Source: an uncultured Pseudomonadota bacterium (GTDB lineage Bacteria; Pseudomonadota; Gammaproteobacteria; Steroidobacterales; Steroidobacteraceae). Taken from it: a stretch of 64,000 nucleotides of DNA. Of the stretch, positions 23,584-36,164 are shown one piece after another. Under the pieces are notes generated by a model. That model was given only the letters and a program-made list of their open reading frames with translations. It did no database searches and had not been told where the DNA came from. Position 1 is the stretch's first letter. Each line of letters begins with the position of its first letter. The translations under genes were made by a program, and so were the position numbers. Location: contig CAISEB010000009.1 of the NCBI GenBank assembly GCA_903884235.1, positions 21,456-85,455 on the forward strand. Direction: 5' to 3'.

Positions 23584-24624
23584 TCAGCCCCCGGGAGTGG
23601 TGGCGACGAACCGCCGCGGGCCGCCGGGGTGCTCCCGGACCTGCACCCGCCCCCGGGTCTCGAGCAGCCTGAGGTGCGCGAGCGTCTCGCCGAACGCGAG
23701 CACCCGGTTCAGAGGATCGAGCGCCCCGCGATAGAGTTGCATCGCGGCCTCGGCGGCCGTGACCGGCTCCCGGCAGAGGCGTTCCACGGCCTCGAGGCGC
23801 GCCCCGTGGTGGGCCCGCAGCACCCGGATCCGCGCCCGCAGCCCCTGGAACGGCTCGCCGTGGGAGGGCAGCACCACGGGTTCGGGGGCTAGCGCCTCGA
23901 GCGCGTCGAACGAGGCGAGGTACGAGGCGAGCGGGTCGTCGTCACGCCGTTCCGGGTAGATGCCGACGTTCGCGCTGATGTGCGGCAGCACCTGGTCGCC
24001 AATGATCAGCAGGCCGGCCGCGGGGTCGTGCAACAGCAGCTGCCCGTCCGTGTGCCCGGCGAGTTCGAGCACCCGCCACGTGCGGCCGCCGGCCTCGAGC
24101 GTATCGCCGGCGGCGAGGATGCCGACGTCCGCCGGGCACCCCGACATCACGCCGAGGTAGCCGGCACCGGACAGCACGCGCACCGAACGCTCGTCGACCT
24201 CGAGGCCGTCGCGCGCGAACGCCGCGCGGCGCGCGGCCAGGGCCGCGGCATCCCCGACCTCGCGGTAGGCCCGCTCGACGAGGTCGTACTCGGCGGCCGA
24301 CATCCAGACCCGCGCGCCGTGGCGCGTCGCGAGCCACCCGGCGAGACCGGCGTGGTCCGGATGGTGGTGGGTGCAGACGATGCGCCTGAGCGGCCGCCCG
24401 GCGAGGACCCCATCGAGCGGTCCCTCCCACGCGGCACGGGCCTCGGGGACGTTCATGCCGGTGTCGACGAGCGTCAGGCCGTCGCCATCGTCGAGCAGCC
24501 AGACGTTGATGTGCCGCAGCGAGCCTGGCACCGGCAGGCGCAGCCATTCGCGGCCGGGCGCGAGCGCGGCGGACGCCCCCGGCGCCGGCGCCGCGACTCC
24601 GGTGATCGCGGCCGGGTCGATCAC
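23584..24624 (-). CDS. MBL-fold metallo-hydrolase (glyoxalase II/LACTB2-like)
   Basis: The 346-residue protein has the metallo-beta-lactamase fold: LVDTGMN, the zinc motif [31 protein letters not shown] and LPSHGEPF. An about 80-residue helical C-terminal domain after the catalytic fold resembles the winged-helix tail of LACTB2-like hydrolases. The substrate is unknown and might be a thioester. Translation starts at GTG 24624, which overlaps the rsmG stop as GTGA (24621-24624); the family similarity begins soon after. The gene is inserted between rsmG and parA, which are usually adjacent or close. Confidence 0.87.
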   Translation of the reverse strand: MIDPAAITGVAAPAPGASAALAPGREWLRLPVPGSLRHINVWLLDDGDGLTLVDTGMNVPEARAAWEGPLDGVLAGRPLRRIVCTHHHPDHAGLAGWLATRHGARVWMSAAEYDLVERAYREVGDAAALAARRAAFARDGLEVDERSVRVLSGAGYLGVMSGCPADVGILAAGDTLEAGGRTWRVLELAGHTDGQLLLHDPAAGLLIIGDQVLPHISANVGIYPERRDDDPLASYLASFDALEALAPEPVVLPSHGEPFQGLRARIRVLRAHHGARLEAVERLCREPVTAAEAAMQLYRGALDPLNRVLAFGETLAHLRLLETRGRVQVREHPGGPRRFVATTPGG

Positions 24625-25259
24625 GGCCTCGGCTCGCGCTCGAGCACCACGAGGTGCCGCTCGTCGGGCAGGCCCGGCACCGCGAGGTGCGCGACCCCCT
24701 TCACGAGCCAGCCGCGCGGCAGGTCGGTGAGCTCGGCCGACGGATCGCGGCCCTTCATCGCGAGCATCCGCCCGGCGTTCGCGCACAGGTGCCCGGCGTG
24801 GCGCACGAACTCAGGCACGGTCGACAGCGCCCGCGACACGACGGTCGCGGAGCGCTGCGCGGGCTTCAGCGCCTCGGCGCGCGAGCACACGGCGTCGACC
24901 TCGGTGAGGCCGAGCACGTCGATCGCGTGCTCGACGAAGCGGACCTTCTTGGCGATCGAGTCGACCAGCGTGAAGCGGATCGACGGATTGACGATCGCGA
25001 GCGGCAGGCCCGGGAACCCGGCGCCGGTGCCGACGTCGGTGACGAACGGACCGCGGATCCACGGCTGCACGGTCAGGCTGTCGAGCAGGTGCTTCTGCAC
25101 CATCGCCGCGGGCTCGGTGATCGCCGTCAGGTTGATCTTCTGGTTCCACTCGAGCACGAGGTCCAGCAGCCCGAGCAGCCGGTCGACCTGGCGGTCGTCG
25201 AGCGTGAGCCCGAGGTCGAGGGCCCCCGAGGCGAGCAGTGCGCGGGCGTGTGCATCCAT
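24621..25259 (-). CDS. rsmG: 16S rRNA (guanine527-N7)-methyltransferase
   Basis: RsmG (GidB) uses S-adenosylmethionine to methylate G527 of 16S rRNA. The 212-residue protein has LLDLVLEWNQKINLTAI, the HLLDSL motif, the SAM-binding loop VTDVGTGAGFPGLPLAIV, and SIRFTLVDSIAKKVRFVEHA followed by SRAEAL. These are all hallmarks of the family. It heads the rsmG – MBL – parA – parB group and overlaps the next gene by 4 bp. Its usual neighbour mnmG is not here but about 11 kb away. Confidence 0.96.
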   Translation of the reverse strand: MDAHARALLASGALDLGLTLDDRQVDRLLGLLDLVLEWNQKINLTAITEPAAMVQKHLLDSLTVQPWIRGPFVTDVGTGAGFPGLPLAIVNPSIRFTLVDSIAKKVRFVEHAIDVLGLTEVDAVCSRAEALKPAQRSATVVSRALSTVPEFVRHAGHLCANAGRMLAMKGRDPSAELTDLPRGWLVKGVAHLAVPGLPDERHLVVLEREPRP

Positions 25260-25319
25260 CGCGCTAGTCTACGCCGGCGCGCGGTCCCGCCGCCGTGGAA
25301 CCGCGCCGCCGGTGGCGCC

Positions 25320-27158
25320 TCAGCCGGCGCCCTTGACGCTCGCGATCCACTCGTCGACGAAGCGCTCGAGCAGGGTCAGCGGCACGCCGCCGTTCTCGAG
25401 CACGACCGCGTGGAACGCCTTGATGTCGAACTTGTCGCCGAGCGCGAGCTTCGCCTTCTCGCGCAGCGCGAGGATCTTCAGCTGCCCGACCTTGTAGGCG
25501 CAGGCCTGGCCCGGCAGGCCCATGTAGCGCTCGACCTCGGAGGTGACCTCGGCCTCGTGCATGCCGGCGGTGTCGACCATGTACTTGATCGCCTGCTCGC
25601 GGCTCCAGCCGTCGGCGTGCAGGCCCGTGTCGACCACGAGCCGCACCGCCCGGAAGAGCTCCGCCTGCAGCCGGCCGAGGTCGCCGAACGGGTCGTCCTT
25701 GTAGGCGCCGATCTCGGCGGCGAAGCGCTCCGCATACAGCGCCCAGCCCTCGGCATACGCCGAGTACAGCGTCTGCTGGCGGATCAGCGGCAGGTCCTTG
25801 AGGTTCTGCGCCGTCGCAATCTGGAAGTGATGCCCCGGGATGCCCTCGTGGTAGGCGAGCGTCTTCATGCCGAAGGTCGGCAGCTCCCCGAGGTCGCGCA
25901 GCGTGACGACGAAGCGCCCCGGGCGCGAGCCGTCCATCGCGGCCGGCTCGTAGTGCGCGCCCGCGGCGCCCTTCTCGGCCGCCAGCGACTCGCGCTCGAC
26001 GACGAGGTGCGTGGTCGGCACGGTGCGGAAGTACTGCGGCATCCTCGCGTTCATCTCGTCGAGGATCTTCTGGAAGCGCGCGAGCGCCTCCTTGCGGCCG
26101 GCGTCGTCGTTCGGCAGCAGGAACCGCGGGTCCTTCGTGAGCGCCTGCATGCGCTCGCCGACGGCACCCTTGGCGAGGCCCTGCGCCTTCAAAAGCTCGT
26201 CCATCTCGGCCGAGATCCGCTCGACCTCCTTCAGGCCCATCTCGTGGATCTCGGCGGGCGTGTAGTCGGTCGTCGTCATCTGCTTCAGCATCGCGGCGTA
26301 GTACGCCGCGCCATCCGGCAGGCGGCCGACGCCCGCGGCCTGGTTCGCCGATGCCTCGCGCAGGCCCTCGAGCGCGACCTTCATGCGCGCGAACGCCGGG
26401 TAGACCTTGTCGGTCACCGCCGCGATCGCCGCGGCCTTCAGCTCGTCGCGGGTCTTCGCGTCGAGCTCCTTGACCTTCTCCATCTTGGTGACGAACGAGG
26501 TCACGAGCGCGTGGTCGGCAGGCTTGGGCTCGATGGCATCGTGCACGAGCACGAGCGAACGCTCGAGCAGCGCGGGCGGCAGCACCACGCCGAGCTTGGC
26601 CTGGCGCTCCATTTCCGCGGTCAGGCCGTCGAGCTTCGTGCCGGTGGCCTCGAGGCGCTTGACGTAGTTGCGCGCCGTCTTCTCGTTCTTCACGACGTGC
26701 TGCGACTCGAGGAAGCTCGGCAGCATGACCTCGCCACCCCACATCGGTGCGATCGGGTACAGGCCTTCGGACGAGAGCCAGTCGAAGCGCTTGAACGCGA
26801 GGCTGGTGGAGTACAGATCGACCAGGATGTCGTAGGTGATCTGCTCCTGGGGCTTCAGCTTCGCGCGGTCGAAGCGCCGCACCTCGGCGAGGTACTGCTC
26901 GGCGTCCGCGTAGTCCTGGTCGCGCTTGGCGACGCCGACCGCGGCCAGCTTGTCGGAGTGATGGTCGAAGACCGTGCCGTCGGCGATGCCGACCGCGGTG
27001 AACAGCTCCGGGTTCTTGATCAGGAAGAAGAGCGCCTGGCGGTTCGCCAGTGCGTTCAGCGTGAAGGGCGTGCCCCAGATCGTCCGGTAGCCGGCGTAGC
27101 CGAGCACGATCGCGAGCACGAGGGCGGTCCAGCCCGTGATGCGCCAGAACTTCTTCAT
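25320..27158 (-). CDS. DUF885 family protein, membrane-anchored putative zinc peptidase
   Basis: The 612-residue protein begins with a hydrophobic segment (KKFWRITGWTALVLAIVLGYAGY), so it is exported or anchored by its N-terminus. The DUF885 hallmark LAYHEGIPGHHFQIA, an HExxxxHH metal site, lies near two thirds of the length. It is followed by YSAYAEGWALYAERFAAEIGAY and CAYKVGQLKILALREKA. The family is thought to be related to M32-type or thermolysin-like metallopeptidases, but substrates are mostly unknown. The ATG at 27158 follows GGGGAGACATCC. It stands alone between rsmG and prpF, 192 bp after the prpF stop. Confidence 0.85.
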   Translation of the reverse strand: MKKFWRITGWTALVLAIVLGYAGYRTIWGTPFTLNALANRQALFFLIKNPELFTAVGIADGTVFDHHSDKLAAVGVAKRDQDYADAEQYLAEVRRFDRAKLKPQEQITYDILVDLYSTSLAFKRFDWLSSEGLYPIAPMWGGEVMLPSFLESQHVVKNEKTARNYVKRLEATGTKLDGLTAEMERQAKLGVVLPPALLERSLVLVHDAIEPKPADHALVTSFVTKMEKVKELDAKTRDELKAAAIAAVTDKVYPAFARMKVALEGLREASANQAAGVGRLPDGAAYYAAMLKQMTTTDYTPAEIHEMGLKEVERISAEMDELLKAQGLAKGAVGERMQALTKDPRFLLPNDDAGRKEALARFQKILDEMNARMPQYFRTVPTTHLVVERESLAAEKGAAGAHYEPAAMDGSRPGRFVVTLRDLGELPTFGMKTLAYHEGIPGHHFQIATAQNLKDLPLIRQQTLYSAYAEGWALYAERFAAEIGAYKDDPFGDLGRLQAELFRAVRLVVDTGLHADGWSREQAIKYMVDTAGMHEAEVTSEVERYMGLPGQACAYKVGQLKILALREKAKLALGDKFDIKAFHAVVLENGGVPLTLLERFVDEWIASVKGAG

Positions 27159-27350
27159 GGATGTCTCCCCGATCCCTTGGAATGGTGCGCGGGTTCCGCC
27201 CGCGAATGCCCGATCATGCCGCATCCGGCGGCGCCCTGGCGCGGCGAATGCACGGCGCATGGTGGCGTCGCGAGGGGCCCACGGGCCGCGGTTCGTCGCA
27301 GCGCGCCGGCGGCCCGTCGCGCCATGGGGGCGACGCGTCGCGGCAGCAGG

Positions 27351-28541
27351 CTAGAACGCGTCCCCGGGCACGCGCACCCAGCCTTCCATCAGCACGCGCG
27401 CGCTGCGGCTCATGATCGCGCGGGTGACGATCCAGTCCGCGCCGGACTGGCGCGCCTCGGCGCCGACCCGGAGTGTCCCGGACGGATGGCCGAAGCGGAC
27501 GGGGCTCTTCGCGCCGCCGCCCGCGGCGAGGCTGACGAGCGTGCCGGGGATCGCCGCCGCGGTGCCGATCGCGACCGCCGCGGTGCCCATCATCGCGTGG
27601 TGCAGCTTGCCCATCGACAGCGCCCGCACCAGCAGGTCGACGTCCCCGGCCGCGACCGGCCGGCCGCTCGAGGCGACGTAGTCCTTCGGCGGCGCGACGA
27701 ACGCGACCTTCGGCGTGTGCTGGCGCTTCGTCGCCTCGCCGAGGTCCCGGATCAGCCCCATCCGCTGCGCGCCGTGGGCGCGGATCGACTCGAACATCGC
27801 GAGCGCCTTCGGATCGCCGTTGATCGCGTCCTGCAGCTCCGTGCCGTCGTAGCCGATCGCCGCGGCGTCGACGAAGATCGTCGGGATGCCGGCGTTGATC
27901 ATCGTCGCCCGGAGCGTGCCGACGCCGGGGACCTCGAGGTCGTCGACGAGCCGGCCGGTCGGGAACATCGCGCCGCCGGCGCCATCCTCCTCCGCGGCCG
28001 GGTCCATGAACTCGAGCTCGACCTCGGCGGCGGGGAACGTGACCCCGTCGAGCTCGAAGCCGCCGGTCTCCTGCACGGCGCCGGCCGCCATCGGCACGTG
28101 CGCGAGGATCGTCTTGCCGATGTTCGCCTGCCAGATGCGCACGAGCGCGACGCCATCGGCGGGCACGCGCGCCGCATCGACGAGCCCGTTCGAGATCGCG
28201 AACGGGCCGACCGCGGCCGACAGGTTGCCGCAGTTGCCGCTCCAGTCGACGAAGGCCTTGTCGATCGACACCTGGCCGAACAGGTAGTCGACGTCGTGGT
28301 CGGGGCGCGCGCTCTTCGCGAGCAGCACGGTCTTGCTGGTGCTCGAGGTGGCGCCGCCCATGCCGTCGATCTGCTTGGCGTAGGGATCGGGGCTGCCGAT
28401 CACCCTGAGCAGCAGCGCGTCGCGTGCCGCGCCCGGCACGCGCGCGCGCTCGGGCAGGTCGTCGACGCGGAAGAAGACGCCCTTGCTGGTGCCGCCACGC
28501 ATGTACGTGGCGGGAATCCGGATCTGCGGTGCGTGTGCCAT
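27351..28541 (-). CDS. prpF: 2-methylaconitate cis-trans isomerase
   Basis: PrpF isomerises the 2-methylaconitate made by AcnD so that the methylcitrate cycle can proceed. The 396-residue protein starts MAHAPQIRIPATYMRGGTSKGVFF, a PrpF signature, and contains DGMGGATSSTSKT, DWSGNCGNLSAAVGPFAI with the conserved cysteine, INAGIPTIFVDAAAIGYDGTELQ and MGKLHHAMMGTAAVAIGTAA. Upstream open codons of the frame overlap acnD and are ignored. It is the last gene of the prpB-prpC-acnD-prpF group, 43 bp after acnD. Confidence 0.95.
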   Translation of the reverse strand: MAHAPQIRIPATYMRGGTSKGVFFRVDDLPERARVPGAARDALLLRVIGSPDPYAKQIDGMGGATSSTSKTVLLAKSARPDHDVDYLFGQVSIDKAFVDWSGNCGNLSAAVGPFAISNGLVDAARVPADGVALVRIWQANIGKTILAHVPMAAGAVQETGGFELDGVTFPAAEVELEFMDPAAEEDGAGGAMFPTGRLVDDLEVPGVGTLRATMINAGIPTIFVDAAAIGYDGTELQDAINGDPKALAMFESIRAHGAQRMGLIRDLGEATKRQHTPKVAFVAPPKDYVASSGRPVAAGDVDLLVRALSMGKLHHAMMGTAAVAIGTAAAIPGTLVSLAAGGGAKSPVRFGHPSGTLRVGAEARQSGADWIVTRAIMSRSARVLMEGWVRVPGDAF

Positions 28542-28584
28542 GCGTGTCCCGTGGCGCCCGGCGGGCGCGTCAGCGGCGCGGCGG

Positions 28585-31179
<2,595 letters not shown>

Positions 31180-31204
31180 GGCGGGGGACCCGGGGCGTCT
31201 GGAA

Positions 31205-32365
31205 TCAGCGTGCGGAGATCGGCACGAACTTGCGCGGCTCGGGACCGGTGTAGTTGGCGCTCGGTCGGATGATCTTGCCGTCCTCGCGCTGCTCGATCAC
31301 GTGCGCCGCCCAGCCGGTCGTGCGCGAGATCACGAACAGCGGCGTGAACATCGCCGTCGGCACGCCCATCAGGTGGTAGCTGACGGCGCTGTACCAGTCG
31401 AGGTTGGGGAACATCTTCTTGATGTCCCACATGGTGGTCTCGAGGCGCGCGGCGATGTCGAACATGCGCGTATCCCCGGCCGCCTCGGCCAGCTCCCGGG
31501 CCACGCCCTTGATGACCTCGTTGCGCGGATCGCCGATCGTGTAGACCGGGTGGCCGAAGCCGATGACCACTTCCTTGTTCGCGACGCGCGCGCGGATGTC
31601 GGCCTCGGCCTCGTCCGGCGTGCGATAGCGCTTCTGGATCTCGAAGGCGGCCTCGTTGGCGCCGCCGTGCTTCGGGCCCCTGAGCGCGCCGATCGCGGCG
31701 GTGATCGCCGAATACATGTCGGACCCGGTGCCCGCGACGACGCGCGCGGCGAACGTGCTCGCGTTGAATTCGTGCTCGGCGTAGAGGTTCAGCGAGGTGT
31801 GCATCGCGCGCACCCACTTGGCCGGCGGCGCCTTGCCGTGCAGCATCGTCAGGAAGTGCCCGCCGATCGAGTCGTCGTCGGTCTCGACGTCGATCTGCCG
31901 GCCGTTGTGCGCGAAGTGGTACCAGTAGCAGAGCATCGAGCCGGTGGAGGCGATCAGCCGGTCGGCGATGTCCCTGGCGCCGGCGACGCCGTGGTCGTCC
32001 TTCTCCGGCAGTGCGCAGCCGAGCGCCGAGACGCCGGAGCGCATCACGTCCATCGGATGCGAGGCGGCGGGCAGGGATTCGAGCACGTCGCGCACGACGA
32101 GCGGCAGGCCCCTGAGCGCCTTCAGCTTGGTCTTGTAGGCGGCAAGCTCGCTCGTCGTCGGCAGGTGGCCGTGGATCAGCAGGTGCGCGATCTCCTCGAA
32201 CTGGGAGGCGACCGCGGTCTCGAGGATGTCGTAGCCGCGGTAGTGCAGGTCGTTGCCGCTGCGCCCGACCGTACAGAGCGCGGTGTTGCCGGCGACGACG
32301 CCCGACAGGGCGACGGACTTCTTCGGCTTCGGCGCCGCTGCGGGCGCTTGGGTCTCGGTGCTCAC
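31205..32365 (-). CDS. prpC: 2-methylcitrate synthase
   Basis: PrpC condenses propionyl-CoA with oxaloacetate to 2-methylcitrate. The 386-residue citrate-synthase-fold protein has [22 protein letters not shown], catalytic-region [64 protein letters not shown], and [20 protein letters not shown]. These patterns and the neighbours distinguish it from ordinary GltA. The N-terminus has a short Ala/Lys-rich extension. It lies 33 bp after prpB. Confidence 0.95.
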   Translation of the reverse strand: MSTETQAPAAAPKPKKSVALSGVVAGNTALCTVGRSGNDLHYRGYDILETAVASQFEEIAHLLIHGHLPTTSELAAYKTKLKALRGLPLVVRDVLESLPAASHPMDVMRSGVSALGCALPEKDDHGVAGARDIADRLIASTGSMLCYWYHFAHNGRQIDVETDDDSIGGHFLTMLHGKAPPAKWVRAMHTSLNLYAEHEFNASTFAARVVAGTGSDMYSAITAAIGALRGPKHGGANEAAFEIQKRYRTPDEAEADIRARVANKEVVIGFGHPVYTIGDPRNEVIKGVARELAEAAGDTRMFDIAARLETTMWDIKKMFPNLDWYSAVSYHLMGVPTAMFTPLFVISRTTGWAAHVIEQREDGKIIRPSANYTGPEPRKFVPISAR

Positions 32366-32398
32366 GGCTCTACCCCCTCTGCTCTGGCGTCGGATGTC

Positions 32399-33280
32399 TT
32401 ACTTCGAGAACAGGCTGTCCAGCTTCTGCTCGTACTCGTGGTAGCCGAGCACGTCGTAGAGCTCCATGCGCGTCTGCATCCGGTCGAGCACCGCCTTCTG
32501 GGTGCCGGACTTGCGCAGCTCGCCATACACGGCGAGCGCGGCCTGGCTCATCGCGCGGAACGCCGACAGCGGATACAGCGCGAGGCGGATGCCGGCATCG
32601 CCGAGCTCCGTCGTCGTAAAGAGCGGCGTCTTGCCGAACTCGGTGATGTTGGCGAGTACCGGGACCGTGACCGCGCGCGTGAACTGGCGGTACTCGTCGA
32701 GCGTGTTCAGCGCCTCGGCGAAGATCATGTCGGCGCCGGCCTCGACGTAGGCGAGCGCCCGGTCGACCGCCGCCTGCTGGCCTTCGACCGCGTGCGCGTC
32801 GGTGCGCGCCATGATCACGAACTCGTCGTCCGTGCGGCCGTCGACCGCGGCCTTGATGCGGTCGACCATCTCCTCGGTGGAGACCAGCGCCTTGCCGGGC
32901 CGGTGGCCGCAGCGCTTGGCCGCGACCTGGTCCTCGAGGTGCATGCCGGCGGCGCCGGACTTGATCAGGTCGGTCGTCGTGCGCGCGATGTTGAACGCGG
33001 CGCCCCAGCCGGTGTCGGCATCGACGAGCAGCGGCAGGTCGGTGGCGCCGGTGATGCGGCGCACGTCCTCGCAGACATCGTTGAGCGAGGTGATGCCGAG
33101 GTCCGGAAGCCCGAACGAGGCGTTCGCGACGCCGGCGCCGGACAGGTAGATCGCCTTGAAGCCGGCGCGCTCGGCGAGCAGCGCCGAGTACGCATTGACG
33201 GCACCGGCGACCTGCAGCGGCCGCTCTGACTCGAGTGCGGCCCGGAAACGGCCCCCGGCCGATGTCGGTGAACGGGACAT
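32399..33280 (-). CDS. prpB: 2-methylisocitrate lyase
   Basis: PrpB cleaves 2-methylisocitrate to pyruvate and succinate, closing propionate oxidation. The 293-residue protein of the isocitrate lyase/PEP mutase family shows [52 protein letters not shown] with the catalytic cysteine, and [28 protein letters not shown]. It is the first gene of the methylcitrate group. No prpR-type regulator is adjacent. Confidence 0.96.
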   Translation of the reverse strand: MSRSPTSAGGRFRAALESERPLQVAGAVNAYSALLAERAGFKAIYLSGAGVANASFGLPDLGITSLNDVCEDVRRITGATDLPLLVDADTGWGAAFNIARTTTDLIKSGAAGMHLEDQVAAKRCGHRPGKALVSTEEMVDRIKAAVDGRTDDEFVIMARTDAHAVEGQQAAVDRALAYVEAGADMIFAEALNTLDEYRQFTRAVTVPVLANITEFGKTPLFTTTELGDAGIRLALYPLSAFRAMSQAALAVYGELRKSGTQKAVLDRMQTRMELYDVLGYHEYEQKLDSLFSK

Positions 33281-33368
33281 GCGCGTACCCCTCTGCTCGT
33301 TGTGCGCCGCAGTATAACCCAGCCCGGGAGGCCCGGCGGTGCCCGCCGGGCGCGCCTTGGTCGATCGT

Positions 33369-34364
33369 TCAGGATCGCCGGCGGGTCAGCCAGGAGAGGA
33401 CCCCGGCGGCATTCAGGCGGATGTCGTCCCCGAGCACGGCGCGGCGCTCGGCGTCCCCCTGGCGGTCGCCGTGGTCGTCGAGGCGGGCCCAGTGCCAGGC
33501 GGTCATCTCGGCGGTGATCGCCGCGAGGGGATCGGCGTCGCCCGCCCGGCGCCCGGCGATGGCGACGTACTCCCGGATCGACCGGTGCAGGTCCCGGGCC
33601 AGCCGCGCGACCTCCCCGACCCGGCTGTAGTGCGTCAGGAACACGGCCTCCGGCGCGCAGCCCTCGACCCGGTCGAACGAGGCCTCGAGCTGGTCCGGAT
33701 CGAACTGCGTCGGGGTCGTCGCCGGCAGCACGAACGGCCGGCCGTCGACGTCGAGGGCGCGGTACGAGACGCCGAACGTGTCGCCGGTGAACACGACCCG
33801 GGCGTCCGGGTCGTGGATCGCGAGATGGTGCAGCGCGTGGCCGGGCGTATGGACGAACCGGAACCGCCGCCCGGCGAGCGCCAGCTCGCTGCCATCGCCG
33901 GCCGGGACGATCCGCTCGACCGGGATCGGCCGGATCGGGCCGTACAGCCGGTCGTAGAGCGCATCGCCGTAGACCTCGCGGGTGGCCGCCTCGAGCTTGC
34001 GCGGGTCGGCGAGGTGGGCGGCGCCCCGCGGGTGCACGACGGCACGGGCCCGGGGCAGCGCCTCGAGCAGGGTGCCGGCACCGCCGGCGTGGTCGAGGTG
34101 CACATGCGTCAGGAAGACCCAGTCGACCGCCTCGCGCGCGAGCCCCTTCGCCTCGAGCGCCGCGAGCAGGTGCGGGACCGACCGGGTCGTGCCCGTGTCG
34201 ACGAACGCCGCGCGCCCGCCGTGGACGATCAGGTGGCTGGCGTCGAGCTCGGGACGCACGTAGTGGGTATCGATCGCCGAGATGCCCGCCTCGAAATCAC
34301 GGACCCCGCAGACGACGAGGCCGGCTTGCGCCGGCCCCGGATCGTGCGCCGAATCCGCGCCCAC
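33369..34364 (-). CDS. MBL-fold metallo-hydrolase
   Basis: The 331-residue protein carries [19 protein letters not shown], the zinc motif [45 protein letters not shown] and LTHYSRVG, i.e. all the usual metallo-beta-lactamase-fold metal ligands. The C-terminal 90 residues are helical, ending [13 protein letters not shown]. It is likely cytoplasmic, with unknown substrate. Its start is 3 bp after the stop of a diheme cytochrome c gene, so the two are probably co-expressed, and prpB follows 88 bp downstream. Confidence 0.83.
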   Translation of the reverse strand: MGADSAHDPGPAQAGLVVCGVRDFEAGISAIDTHYVRPELDASHLIVHGGRAAFVDTGTTRSVPHLLAALEAKGLAREAVDWVFLTHVHLDHAGGAGTLLEALPRARAVVHPRGAAHLADPRKLEAATREVYGDALYDRLYGPIRPIPVERIVPAGDGSELALAGRRFRFVHTPGHALHHLAIHDPDARVVFTGDTFGVSYRALDVDGRPFVLPATTPTQFDPDQLEASFDRVEGCAPEAVFLTHYSRVGEVARLARDLHRSIREYVAIAGRRAGDADPLAAITAEMTAWHWARLDDHGDRQGDAERRAVLGDDIRLNAAGVLSWLTRRRS

Positions 34365-34367
34365 GGC

Positions 34368-35006
34368 TCAGCGGGCCGAGGCGGTCTTCTGCGGCAGCGG
34401 CACCCACAGCGACGGCGACTGCTGCGAGAAGTACAGCGCCAGCGCATGGATGTCCTCATCCTTCAACGCCGCAGCCATCGGCGCCATCACGGCGTTCTGG
34501 CGCTTGCCCGAGCGGTACGCCTTCAGCGCCTGCTCGATGTAGTCGGCGTGCTGGCCGGCGAGGGTCGGGAAGTCGCCGGTGATGCCGACGCCGTCCGGGC
34601 CGTGGCAGGCGGCGCAGGTCGCAGCGGCGGCCGGCGCGGTGCCGGTGGCCTTGCCCGAGGACGCGACCGGGGTCGTCGTCGCGAAGTACGCGGCGACGTC
34701 GCGGATGTCCTGCTCGGTCACGCTCGAGGCCTGGCCGCGCATCGTCGGATGCGGGCGGGCGCCGCCGCGGTACTCGGTCAGCGCCGAGACGAGGTACCCC
34801 TCGTGCTGGCCGCCGAGCTTCGGCACGCGGTAGTTCGGGTAGGCGTTCCGGTAGTCGGGGATGCCGTGGCAGCCGAGGCAGGTGTAGGCCACCTTCTGGC
34901 CGCGGGCCCGGTCACCGGCCGGCGTGTCCGCCTGGACCGCCGTGGACAGACCGAGCGCGCAGCACGCGAGCGCGAACACCGAACGAGTCACCGTGATGAA
35001 TCCCAT
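34368..35006 (-). CDS. Diheme cytochrome c, cytochrome c4-like
   Basis: The 212-residue periplasmic protein has a signal peptide (VTRSVFALACCALGLSTAVQA) and two class-I cytochrome domains with CLGCH and CAACH heme motifs. Likely Met ligands are in PHPTMRGQAS and NAVMAPMAAALKDED. The two-domain repeat (each ending IRDVAAYFATT or IHALALYFSQQ) is typical of c4, which shuttles electrons to terminal oxidases. The ATG at 35006 is chosen because the signal peptide starts there, 13 codons inside the open frame. Whether it connects to the multiheme surface cytochromes at the left end of the window is unknown. Confidence 0.87.
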   Translation of the reverse strand: MGFITVTRSVFALACCALGLSTAVQADTPAGDRARGQKVAYTCLGCHGIPDYRNAYPNYRVPKLGGQHEGYLVSALTEYRGGARPHPTMRGQASSVTEQDIRDVAAYFATTTPVASSGKATGTAPAAAATCAACHGPDGVGITGDFPTLAGQHADYIEQALKAYRSGKRQNAVMAPMAAALKDEDIHALALYFSQQSPSLWVPLPQKTASAR

Positions 35007-35082
35007 ACCACTCCGCCTGCCGCGATCGGCTTGTTCCTGACGCAATTCGAAGCCCGCGCATGGTACGGATGCGCCCCGGAAA

Positions 35083-35100
35083 ATTCCACAATCGTGGAAT
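35083..35100. promoter_or_regulatory. Palindrome upstream of the diheme cytochrome c gene
   Basis: ATTCCAC, loop AATC, GTGGAAT is a perfect 7-bp inverted repeat, 76 bp before the cytochrome start and 137 bp after the stop of the preceding TonB-like gene. It may be an operator or a terminator stem; no T-run follows on the minus strand. Confidence 0.35.
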
Positions 35101-35237
35101 CCCGGCGCCGCACCCCCGGGCCGCCCCCAGGCCCCGCGCCCGGATCGGGCGCCGAGCCCCGGCCGGTCCCCGGGGCGACCGGAAATCCGAGCAGGCGCAG
35201 GCGGTTGCGCGGGGCGCGGGCGCCGCCGCCGCGCGGG

Positions 35238-36164
35238 TCAGTTGCTCAGGCGCCAGGTCCATTTCATGCGCTGCCAGGACGCGACCGGCTGGCCCTCGCG
35301 CCGCTGCGGCTCGAACTCCGCCACGGCACCGATGCAGCCGGCGGCGGCGACATCGAGTGCCGGGAAGCCGCTCGAGCTGTCCACGAGCACGCTGCCAATG
35401 CGCCCGGTCGCGAGCACGTAGACGAGGAGCACGACACTGCCCTCCTCGTTCAGCCGCCGTGACGTCACCGGGTAGAATGATTCGCAGGCGCTGCCGAGCG
35501 AGGCGCCGTTGCGCACGCGGGCGCGCTCGATCGGCGTTCCGGGCGCGGTGCCCGCCGCCGCTGGCGCCGGGGCGGCGGCCCCGGCCGGCTGCGGCGGCAG
35601 CGGCCCGACATCGGCGCGCAGCATCATGCCGAGTTCGTCGTACAGCGGCCGCGCGAAGCGCTGTCCCCACTGCACGAACGCGAGGTACGCCTCCGCGTCG
35701 ACGGCACGACGCGCGGCCTCGGCGTGGCGCCCGGCCGGCGAGTCGAGGTACGCGCGCAGCTGCTCGAACTCCCGCGGCAGCGGCGCCTTCGCGAGTTCCG
35801 TGCGCAGGCGCTCGCCGTAGTGCGCGAGCGGCCCGCCCTCGCCGCCGAGCGCATCGCGCACGCGCTTGTCGCAGGCGGCGCGCAGCTCCGGTGCGGTCGC
35901 CTCGAGGTGGCGGCGGTACTCGGCGAGCGGCTCCGTGCCGAGGTCGGGGCGCTCCTTGTGCACGCGCGCGACGTCGAAGTCGATGAGCGACTGGACGGTG
36001 CACAGCTTGTCGACGATCGAGGTCGCGTAGGCCTCGGTGAGCGTGCGCGTCGCCGCCTCGAGCGGCGCGGCCGTCGCCGCGGGCGCGGCCGCCGGGACCG
36101 CGGGCGCGGCCAGCGGCAGCGCAAGCCCGAGCGCGAGCGCGTACTGGCGCGGGACGCTGTTCAT
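35238..36164 (-). CDS. Secreted protein with TonB C-terminal-like domain
   Basis: The 308-residue protein has a signal peptide ([19 protein letters not shown]), a helical middle region with several Arg/Glu repeats (about residues 40-190), a Pro/Ala-rich linker, and a C-terminal domain. That domain reads [53 protein letters not shown] to MKWTWRLSN, which resembles the TonB C-terminal fold. There is no N-terminal TonB-type anchor plus proline-rich span, so it is not a classical TonB. The ATG at 36164 overlaps the mnmG stop as ATGA (36161-36164), which suggests translational coupling. Function unknown. Confidence 0.72.
   Translation of the reverse strand: MNSVPRQYALALGLALPLAAPAVPAAAPAATAAPLEAATRTLTEAYATSIVDKLCTVQSLIDFDVARVHKERPDLGTEPLAEYRRHLEATAPELRAACDKRVRDALGGEGGPLAHYGERLRTELAKAPLPREFEQLRAYLDSPAGRHAEAARRAVDAEAYLAFVQWGQRFARPLYDELGMMLRADVGPLPPQPAGAAAPAPAAAGTAPGTPIERARVRNGASLGSACESFYPVTSRRLNEEGSVVLLVYVLATGRIGSVLVDSSSGFPALDVAAAGCIGAVAEFEPQRREGQPVASWQRMKWTWRLSN

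Noticed and set aside
21700..25300. Possible oriC or parS site near parAB
   Set aside because: No DnaA-box cluster and no perfect parS consensus was seen by eye, so no origin is claimed in the window.
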